47,911 nucleotides of DNA from an uncultured Lachnospiraceae bacterium (GTDB lineage Bacteria; Bacillota; Clostridia; Lachnospirales; Lachnospiraceae), in NCBI GenBank assembly GCA_949051815.1, contig CARQVR010000012.1:20258-68168 (forward strand), given 5' to 3'. The notes below the pieces were generated by a model. It saw only the letters and a program-made list of their open reading frames with translations. It had not been told where the DNA came from and made no database searches. The stretch's first letter is position 1. Each line of letters opens with the position of its first letter. The translations under genes and the position numbers were made by a program. Positions 24,415-30,703 of this stretch are shown here, piece by piece.

Positions 24415-26136
24415 TCACCCCTCCTCCCTCTTCCTGTACGCCTCCTCACAGGCGATAAACCGTTTCGTAAATTCCTGCGGATTATCTACGCCGCACGCCA
24501 TACTCAGGGTGTACAGACTGGTCTCTTTCAGATTCGCGCGCTCCACCAGCTCCGGGTCGTTTAGCACATGCGCCGCCGTCGTGTCCGCAAGAAGCTCTCC
24601 CTCGCTAAATACAATGGCTCTCGGCGTATATTCCAGCATCAGGTGCATATCGTGGGTAATCATCACGATGGTATACCCCTGCGCATTAAGCGACTTTAGA
24701 AACTCCATGATCTCCGTGTAATGATGGTAATCCTGCCCCGCCGTCGGCTCATCCAGAATAATCATCTGCGGCCGCTGCACAAGAATACCGGCGATTGTCA
24801 CCCTCTTCTTCTGCCCGAAAGAAAGCGCCGACACCGGCCATTTACGGAAAGGATAAAGCCCGCAGATTTTCAGGGTTTCCTCCACCCGCTCCTTCCGCTC
24901 CTCCGCGCTCATATTTCCCGAAAGAAGAGCCAGCTCCACCTCTTCCCAGATCAGAGGCCTGGAGATCATCTGGTTGGGATTCTGCATCACATAACCGATC
25001 CTCTGCGCCCGCTCCTTGATGGTGTCGCCCGATATATCCCTGCCGGAAAGACAGATCCTGCCTGCCGTTGGTTTCTCAAAGCCGCAGATCAGCTTGGCAA
25101 GCGTACTCTTTCCCGCGCCGTTTTTGCCGACGATACTGACCATGTCACCCTCTCTCACGGAGAAACTCACATCCCTGAGATTCGTTCTCTCCGGCGTATA
25201 GCCGAAAGTCAGATTTTCCACGTCAAGAAGCACCGGTTTTTCTTTCTTTTCCTCCGTATACCCGCCGCTTGCACGGTACCACCCGCGCACATTTTCCTTC
25301 TGTGCCTCAGAAAGCCGCAGACTGCCAACATGCTGCGGTTCCATCGCCTCCGTGACCGGAACACCCGCGTATCGCAGCGCCGTCAGGTAGAGCGGTTCCC
25401 GGATGCCGTGTTCCAGGAGCATCCGCCCGGACAAAAATGCCTTTGCCTGCATATCCGCCACGATCCTGCCCTCGTCCATCAGCACGATCCGGTCCACCCT
25501 GCGCCAGAGCACATCTTCCAGACGATGCTCAATGATGATCACCGCTGCCCCGGTGCGCTCCTGTATGCGGTCGATCAGCTCGATGGTTGCCCGCCCCGCC
25601 GCCGGATCCAGATTTGCCAGCGGCTCGTCAAAGAGAAGCGCCTGCACCTTTTCCACCATAACCCCGGCCAGACTGACCCGCTGCTTTTGTCCGCCGGAAA
25701 GCTCGTGGGGCGCGTATTCCAGATGGTGGTCTATATCCACTAACTTCGCCACCTCCTGCACCGTCTCCTTCATTTCATCCTGCGGCACACAGTCGTTTTC
25801 CAGCGCAAAGGCGATATCTTCCCCCACTGTCAGGCCGATAAACTGCCCGTCCGTGTCCTGCAAAACCGTTCCCACAATCTGACTCAGGTTAAATATACTC
25901 TCCCTGGCCGGGTCTTTTCCTCCCACAAGAAGCGATCCCGTGCTCTCGCCGGGATAGGCATAGGGAATCAGGCCGTTTATGCAGCTCCCGACGGTACTCT
26001 TGCCGCTGCCGGAAGCGCCCGCAATCAGCACTTTCTCCCCCGGATATATGTCCAGATTGATGTGATAGAGGGTGGGACTGGCCTGGGCCAGATATTGAAA
26101 TCCGTAATCTTTAAAAGAAATGATGGGCTCCGCCAT
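24415..26136 (-). CDS. ECF transporter fused ATPase (two nucleotide-binding domains)
   Basis: Both ATPase domains of the ECF module in one 573-aa chain. Domain 1 has Walker A GASGSGKST, signature LSGGQKQR and Walker B ALLFDEPLANLD. Domain 2 has GKNGAGKST, a degenerate signature LSFGQKKR and MIILDEPTAGQD. Many Firmicutes encode EcfA and EcfA' separately, so this is the fused form. The ATG at 26136 is chosen for AGGAG 7 nt upstream; the longer frame upstream translates repeat DNA. It sits between the S and T component genes. Confidence 0.94.
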   Translation of the reverse strand: MAEPIISFKDYGFQYLAQASPTLYHINLDIYPGEKVLIAGASGSGKSTVGSCINGLIPYAYPGESTGSLLVGGKDPARESIFNLSQIVGTVLQDTDGQFIGLTVGEDIAFALENDCVPQDEMKETVQEVAKLVDIDHHLEYAPHELSGGQKQRVSLAGVMVEKVQALLFDEPLANLDPAAGRATIELIDRIQERTGAAVIIIEHRLEDVLWRRVDRIVLMDEGRIVADMQAKAFLSGRMLLEHGIREPLYLTALRYAGVPVTEAMEPQHVGSLRLSEAQKENVRGWYRASGGYTEEKKEKPVLLDVENLTFGYTPERTNLRDVSFSVREGDMVSIVGKNGAGKSTLAKLICGFEKPTAGRICLSGRDISGDTIKERAQRIGYVMQNPNQMISRPLIWEEVELALLSGNMSAEERKERVEETLKICGLYPFRKWPVSALSFGQKKRVTIAGILVQRPQMIILDEPTAGQDYHHYTEIMEFLKSLNAQGYTIVMITHDMHLMLEYTPRAIVFSEGELLADTTAAHVLNDPELVERANLKETSLYTLSMACGVDNPQEFTKRFIACEEAYRKREEG

Positions 26137-26149
26137 GTCGTTTCTCCTT

Positions 26150-26355
26150 GTTGTATTTTTCCTGCTTCGCAGGACTTCCTTCTCACTTACATGTATAAGC
26201 AGATCGAGATGCTTCGCATCTCTCACTCGCGTTGCTCGCCGTAAGTCCTCCAAAGCATGCACTCATGCCAGCATGGTGCGTGCTTCGCAGGACTTCCTTC
26301 TCTGCTTATACGCGCAAACAGATTCGGGAGAAGCTCCCCCGAATCTGTTCCGTTT
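26150..26355 (-). repeat. Repeat- and hairpin-rich ecfS-ecfA spacer
   Basis: A 22-bp direct repeat starts at 26163 and 26281. Hairpins with GAA triloops on the minus strand occur at 26161-26173 (CCTGC/GCAGG) and 26206-26222 (GAGATGC/GCATCTC). An 11-bp inverted pair (GTATAAGCAGA at 26193-26203, TCTGCTTATAC at 26301-26311) spans the centre. A long hairpin with ACAGATTCGGG/CCCGAATCTGT arms closes the left end of the transcript near 26318-26348. Confidence 0.75.
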
Positions 26356-26360
26356 TCCTT

Positions 26361-26903
26361 TTAGTCCTCTTTCTCCAAAGACCCCTTCTTCACCACGGTC
26401 TTCGCATAACCGAGCAGCAGCAGGGTTCCTACAACGCCGGTGGTAATGATATTGGACACCGCAGCCATAAGTCCCTGTGCAAACAGCTTCTCAACCGGCT
26501 CCGCGTAGATCAGGATGTCCAGAACAGGCGCCACAAGCCCCCACGCCAGAACATGCGCAATGATATGCGCCACGTTAAAGCGGATCAGCTTCTTGCTGTC
26601 AATCCCTTCCTCCACGTTCATCTTCATGGTCACAAGGCCGATCACCAGACCCACGAATGCGGATGCAATGATCCAGCTCCACCATGGGCCGTAGCTTGTC
26701 GCGTCAATCAGCGTATGGCCGATAAAGCCGATTACAATACCTGCAATGGGGCCGAAAAGCGTGGCGAACACCGCCTCCACCGCATACTGTAAGCTGATGT
26801 TCGTGTTGGGCACGGGCGACGGAATCGCAACCTTACCGAGAACAAAGAACAGCGCCGCACCGATGCCGATTGCAACGACGCTCTTTACAGATAACTTTTT
26901 CAT
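26361..26903 (-). CDS. ECF transporter substrate-binding (S) component, UPF0397-like
   Basis: A membrane protein (180 aa) with about six hydrophobic helices. The N-terminal KSVVAIGIGAALFFVLGK and the following PNTNISLQYAVEAVFA and GFIGHTLIDATSYGPWWSW match UPF0397-type ECF S components. The ligand is unknown; vitamins and their precursors are the norm for the class. The ATG at 26903 has GGAGG 7 nt upstream and a strong promoter stands at 26952-26981. First gene of the S-A-T transporter group. No riboswitch is seen: the leader is only about 43 nt. Confidence 0.88.
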   Translation of the reverse strand: MKKLSVKSVVAIGIGAALFFVLGKVAIPSPVPNTNISLQYAVEAVFATLFGPIAGIVIGFIGHTLIDATSYGPWWSWIIASAFVGLVIGLVTMKMNVEEGIDSKKLIRFNVAHIIAHVLAWGLVAPVLDILIYAEPVEKLFAQGLMAAVSNIITTGVVGTLLLLGYAKTVVKKGSLEKED

Positions 26904-26931
26904 AAAAAGTCCTCCCTCATATGTATGTATT

Positions 26932-26981
26932 TGTGGTTTTAAACCATTTCCATTATAGTCTGTGATATGACGGAATGTCAA
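26932..26981 (-). promoter_or_regulatory. Promoter of the ECF transporter operon
   Basis: TTGACA (26976-26981) and TATAAT (26952-26957) on the minus strand are 18 bp apart, both perfect hexamers. A small dyad GGTTT-A-AAACC follows in the early transcript (about 26934-26945) and could be an operator. Confidence 0.8.
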
Positions 26982-27018
26982 CTGCCGTAATTCCTGTTGC
27001 CCCGTTCAGCCACGCCCA

Positions 27019-27079
27019 TTCGCAAAATCGCGTCTGCGACGCTCTCCATTGTTTCACAGCTCTTTTCTGCTCATTTGCG
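27019..27079 (-). repeat. Possible third, divergent copy of the structured element
   Basis: CGCAAAAT and ATTTGCG bracket a small TCGC-GTCT-GCGA hairpin, in the layout of part 1 of copies A and B. The second hairpin is not seen. It lies immediately after the stop codon of the PFL family gene. Confidence 0.45.
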
Positions 27080-27080
27080 G

Positions 27081-28445
27081 TTAGTTTTTGAAACTGTGGA
27101 TCGGCGCGGGAATCCGTCCCCCGCGGTTTACAAACGCCTCGCAGGAAAAGCCGTTCACCGGCATCACCGGCGCATAGCCGAACAGTCCGCCGAACTCCAC
27201 CTTCTCCCCGACGCTTTTTCCAATGGCGGGAATAATGCGCACCGCCGTGGTCTTCTGGTTCACCATGCCGATGGCCATTTCATCCGCAATGATTCCCGCA
27301 ATCGTGGTGTTTGGCGTATCGCCCGGAATCGCCAGCATGTCAAGTCCCACAGAGCAGACGCAGGTCATGGCCTCCAGTTTTTCTATGGTGAGCGCGCCCG
27401 CCGTCACGGCGTCGATCATGCCCTGATCCTCGCTGACGGGGATAAACGCGCCGCTTAAGCCCCCCACATAGGAGGAGGCCATCACACCGCCCTTTTTCAC
27501 CTGATCGTTCAACAGCGCAAGCGCTGCCGTCGTTCCCGGCGCTCCCGCGTACTCCAGACCGATCTCGCACAGAATGTCCGCCACACTGTCTCCGATGGCC
27601 GGGGTGGGAGCCAGCGACAAGTCCACAATACCGAAAGGAATCTGCAGCATACGGGACGCCTCCTGCGCCACGAGCTGTCCCACTCTGGTCACCTTAAACG
27701 CCGTCTTCTTGATTGTCTCGCAGAGCACTTCAAAATTCTCTCCCCGCACTCTCTGCAAGGCTGTCTTGACAACACCGGGTCCGCTGACGCCCACGTTGAT
27801 CACCGCATCAGCCTCCGTCACACCGTGAAAGGCTCCCGCCATAAAGGGATTGTCGTCCGGCGCGTTGCAGAACACCACAAGCTTCATGCAGTCGGCGCTG
27901 TCCTGTTCCCTGCTGATCATCGCCGTCTCCTTGATGATATCCCCCATCAGCCGCACGGCGTCCATATTGATGCCCGTCCTGGTGGATCCCAGATTCACGG
28001 AGCTGCAAACCCGCTCCGTGGCGTGCAGCGCTCGTGGAATCGAGCGGATCAGCAGCTCGTCAGCCTTTGTCATACCCTTCGATACGAGCGCGGAATAGCC
28101 GCCGATCAGATTGACTCCCACCGCCTGCGCCGCCCGGTCCATGGTTTCTGCCAGTGTCACGAAATCCTCGCTTCTTTTGCAGGCCGCCCCGCCCACAAGC
28201 GCCATCGGTGTGACGGAAATTCTTTTATTGACAATGGGAATGCCAAACTCTTTCTCGATGGCCTCTCCCGTCTTCACCAGATCCTTCGCCGTTTCGGTGA
28301 TCTTCTCGTAAACCTGATCGTTTACCTTTTTCAGATCATTGTCAATGCAGTCTAAAAGGCTGATTCCCAATGTGATGGTGCGCACATCCAGATTCTCTTT
28401 GGCGATCATTTCATTGGTTTCAGCCACCTCAAATAAATTTATCAT
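27081..28445 (-). CDS. PFL family protein (UPF0210/DUF711)
   Basis: A 454-aa cytosolic protein of the UPF0210 family, which is distantly related to pyruvate formate-lyase but lacks its glycyl-radical C-terminus. Typical segments are ITLGISLLDCIDNDL, PIVNKRISVTPMALVGGA, NLIGGYSALVSKG and FIPVSEDQGMIDAV. The function is not established. In many Firmicutes and some archaea it is paired with an ACT-domain UPF0237 protein, as here. AGGAG precedes the ATG. The two genes are separated by structured element copy B. Confidence 0.92.
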   Translation of the reverse strand: MINLFEVAETNEMIAKENLDVRTITLGISLLDCIDNDLKKVNDQVYEKITETAKDLVKTGEAIEKEFGIPIVNKRISVTPMALVGGAACKRSEDFVTLAETMDRAAQAVGVNLIGGYSALVSKGMTKADELLIRSIPRALHATERVCSSVNLGSTRTGINMDAVRLMGDIIKETAMISREQDSADCMKLVVFCNAPDDNPFMAGAFHGVTEADAVINVGVSGPGVVKTALQRVRGENFEVLCETIKKTAFKVTRVGQLVAQEASRMLQIPFGIVDLSLAPTPAIGDSVADILCEIGLEYAGAPGTTAALALLNDQVKKGGVMASSYVGGLSGAFIPVSEDQGMIDAVTAGALTIEKLEAMTCVCSVGLDMLAIPGDTPNTTIAGIIADEMAIGMVNQKTTAVRIIPAIGKSVGEKVEFGGLFGYAPVMPVNGFSCEAFVNRGGRIPAPIHSFKN

Positions 28446-28466
28446 GATTTTCTCTCCTTTAGACTC

Positions 28467-28570
28467 GCAAACTCGTGCTTACGCACTTCCTGTCCGATTT
28501 CATCGGACGTTTGCTCGTTATCGGTGCAAGAAAAGCAAATGCCGCTTCGCGTCGCTTGCTTTTCTTTTGC
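28467..28570 (-). repeat. Structured intergenic element, copy B
   Basis: Outer stem GCAAAC (28467-28472) with GTTTGC (28509-28514). It encloses GTGC-TTAC-GCAC (28475-28486) and GTCCGAT-TTC-ATCGGAC (28492-28508). A second hairpin has arms AAGAAAAGCAA (28528-28538) and TTGCTTTTCTT (28556-28566). Stem positions that differ from copy A change on both sides. It lies between the ACT and PFL genes on their coding strand. Confidence 0.8.
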
Positions 28571-28575
28571 ACTCT

Positions 28576-28848
28576 CTAGATCCGGTGCATCTGATCGAAG
28601 ATTTCTTCCTTCTGACACTTGATGACAACGCCGATCTCCTCGCCGAGCGCGTTCAGCTCATCCACGATCACCCCGAAATCCTTGTCCGTCAGATTCGTGT
28701 CCACGATCATCATCATGTTAAAGAATCCCTGCACAATGGTCTGGGAAATATCCAGAATATTGATCCGGTTTTTCGCCAGATAGGTACACACTCTCGCAAT
28801 AATGCCTACTGTGTCTTTTCCCACTACTGTGATAATTGTCTTTTTCAT
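28576..28848 (-). CDS. ACT domain protein (UPF0237)
   Basis: A 90-aa protein made of one ACT domain, plausibly two in a dimer, which would bind an amino acid or similar ligand. KKTIITVVGKDTVGIIARV and INILDISQTIVQGFFNMMMIVD are the family hallmarks. The start at 28848 has GGAGG 5 nt upstream. It lies 53 bp after upp and directly before the PFL family gene, so it is probably its regulatory or partner subunit; this is inference from the recurring pairing. Confidence 0.92.
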   Translation of the reverse strand: MKKTIITVVGKDTVGIIARVCTYLAKNRINILDISQTIVQGFFNMMMIVDTNLTDKDFGVIVDELNALGEEIGVVIKCQKEEIFDQMHRI

Positions 28849-28901
28849 CTCTTCCTCCATTCCTTCCCCGTCTCCAGGCCGCCGTCCGGCTTTTGCGGCC
28901 A

Positions 28902-29531
28902 TTACTTTGTCCCGAAGATCCTGTCTCCGGCATCCCCTACGCCCGGGCAAATATAAGCGTGCTCATTCAGACAGCGGTCGATATGTCCGACATAGATCTG
29001 CACGTCCGGATGATCCTTCCGCATCCGCTCCACGCCCTCCGGCGCGGCGATAATACACATAAACTTAATGTTTCTGCCCCCGTGTTCCTTGATGAATCGC
29101 ACTGCCTGAGAGCCGGAACCGCCTGTAGCGAGCATGGGATCAAGCACGATAATCGTCCTCTGTTCAATGGGCTCGGGCAGCTTGCAGTAATACTCGTGAG
29201 GCTCGTGTGTCTCCGGATCCCTGTAAAGTCCGATATGTCCCACCTTGGCGCTTGGCACAAGAGCCTGTATGCCGTTCACCATGCCAAGTCCCGCGCGCAG
29301 GATCGGCACAACCGCCAGCTTCTTTCCCGCTATCCTCGGCGACATACACGTTTCAATCGGCGTCTCCACCTCCACGTCCTCTAACGGGAGATCCCTGAGC
29401 GCTTCGTAGCCCATCAGCATGGCAATCTCCTCGATGCATTTTCTAAACTCGCTCGTCCCTGTGCTCTTATCCCTGATCTGCGAAATCTTATGCTGGATCA
29501 AAGGATGTTCCATTACGAATACATTTTCCAT
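28902..29531 (-). CDS. upp: Uracil phosphoribosyltransferase
   Basis: Salvages uracil: uracil plus PRPP gives UMP and pyrophosphate, in the cytosol. Seen are PILRAGLGMVNG, the PRPP-binding DPMLATGGSGSQAV and the C-terminal PGVGDAGDRIFGTK uracil-binding segment. The length of 209 aa is standard. The start at 29531 has GGAGG 5 nt upstream; longer frames have no family match. A strong promoter lies about 175 nt upstream, leaving a long, structured leader that could regulate by pyrimidine level. Confidence 0.98.
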   Translation of the reverse strand: MENVFVMEHPLIQHKISQIRDKSTGTSEFRKCIEEIAMLMGYEALRDLPLEDVEVETPIETCMSPRIAGKKLAVVPILRAGLGMVNGIQALVPSAKVGHIGLYRDPETHEPHEYYCKLPEPIEQRTIIVLDPMLATGGSGSQAVRFIKEHGGRNIKFMCIIAAPEGVERMRKDHPDVQIYVGHIDRCLNEHAYICPGVGDAGDRIFGTK

Positions 29532-29712
29532 TTTATCCTCCATTCCGGAGCGTTTCGCGACGGGGCGGCGCAAATATCAAATTTGCGTCTGCCATCAAAC
29601 AAATTTGTGGCGCTCCTGCACAAATCTGCGTGTGAAAAATCAGCACATCAGTGTGATTTTTCACACTATCTTCCGTCGGTTTCCGTCTCAGCAGTATTTT
29701 TATCCCTTAATA
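29532..29712 (-). promoter_or_regulatory. Long structured upp leader
   Basis: The predicted transcript has about 175 nt before the upp start codon. It contains a 13-bp perfect stem GTGTGAAAAATCA/TGATTTTTCACAC near 29628-29664 and a hairpin CGCAAAT/ATTTGCG near 29571-29590. A third segment (ACAAATTTGTGGCGC, about 29602) could pair instead with the GGCGCAAAT arm. Competing stems suggest conditional control. No classic PyrR anti-terminator or T-tract terminator is obvious. Confidence 0.4.
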
Positions 29713-29713
29713 G

Positions 29714-29742
29714 ATCGTAGCGATTTCTATGCCGCCTGTCAA
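29714..29742 (-). promoter_or_regulatory. Promoter of upp
   Basis: Perfect TTGACA (29737-29742) and TACGAT (29714-29719) on the minus strand are spaced by 17 bp. Confidence 0.75.
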
Positions 29743-29823
29743 TCACTGATTTGTCTTTTCAAACATCTTTCACACTTCTGCTTCCGTCACCGTGTCCTTT
29801 ACGGGCTGATTGTGCTCCAATAG

Positions 29824-29848
29824 AAAAAAGCGTATTTTCATACGCTTT
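29824..29848 (-). terminator. Terminator after yycJ
   Basis: On the minus strand AAAGCGTAT and ATACGCTTT form a 9-bp stem with a GAAA (GNRA) loop and a T run. It closes the polA-coaE-ftsA-like-yycJ unit. Confidence 0.9.
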
Positions 29849-29853
29849 CACCC

Positions 29854-30654
29854 TTACCGCAGCTCAATCGCCTCCGACACCGTATCCCGTTTCGCCACAT
29901 ACAAAGGAAAATCATTGCCGTTGTAATCCGTGTCCGACATGGTGACCTCCACACGCACCGACTCGTAAGCCAGCTCCGGCAGATTATTTTCCTTACTCAG
30001 ATGCCCCAGCACAATGGCCTGCATATCGTCATGCAAAAGGCGGCTTAAGAGCTTTCCTGCCGTCTCGTTGGAGAGGTGTCCTCTCTCCCCCAGAATCCGC
30101 TGTTTCAGATAATAGGGATAGGGCCCCACCTGGAGCATGTGCACATCGTGATTTGCTTCCAGATACAAAAGATCCAGATTCCGCAGACACTCCACCGTAT
30201 AGTCCGTATAGCATCCCAGATCCGTGAGAATCCCGATCCGCCGCCCGTCATGATCTATCCGGTACGCCACGGGATCCGCCGCGTCATGGGAGGTGCGCAC
30301 GGGATAGAGTGAGATATCCTTGATGATGCATCTCTCGTCTGGCATGATCACCCGGAAGAGCGATTCGTCGATTTTTCCCTGAGAGGAAGTATTCCTGATG
30401 GCCTCTAACGTCCCTCTCGTGGCGTAAACCGGCACCCCGTACTTTCGCGTAAGCACCCCCAGCCCGCTTATATGATCGGCATGTTCGTGGGTTATGCAGA
30501 TCGCGTCAATATCTTTCATGGTCAGTCCAAGCTCCGCAAGTCCGGCCTCCGTCCGTTTCCCGCTGATTCCCACATCCACCAGAAGATGGGTGGTATCGCT
30601 GCCCACATAGACACAGTTTCCGCTGCTGCCGCTGGCAATACTGCACAGTCTCAT
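29854..30654 (-). CDS. yycJ: MBL-fold metallohydrolase of the YycJ/WalJ family
   Basis: A 266-aa metallo-beta-lactamase-fold protein of the YycJ/WalJ type, members of which are DNA exonucleases linked to mismatch repair and cell-wall regulation loci. The metal site is ITHEHADHISG near residue 55, with further ligands in RTSHDAADP, LTDLGCYTD and LGHLSKENN. SGSSGNC at the N-terminus is characteristic of the family. It follows the FtsA-like gene by 49 bp, with a GCGGCC/GGCCGC hairpin between (30672-30692). Location after polA and coaE fits a DNA-maintenance role. Confidence 0.9.
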   Translation of the reverse strand: MRLCSIASGSSGNCVYVGSDTTHLLVDVGISGKRTEAGLAELGLTMKDIDAICITHEHADHISGLGVLTRKYGVPVYATRGTLEAIRNTSSQGKIDESLFRVIMPDERCIIKDISLYPVRTSHDAADPVAYRIDHDGRRIGILTDLGCYTDYTVECLRNLDLLYLEANHDVHMLQVGPYPYYLKQRILGERGHLSNETAGKLLSRLLHDDMQAIVLGHLSKENNLPELAYESVRVEVTMSDTDYNGNDFPLYVAKRDTVSEAIELR

Positions 30655-30703
30655 AATTATGTAAACCTTTTGCGGCCGGTTTTCACGGCCGCCTCTCTCT
30701 TTC

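Noticed and set aside
24721..25743. Plus-strand frame of 340 codons
   Set aside because: Antisense to the ECF ATPase gene, which has complete Walker and signature motifs.
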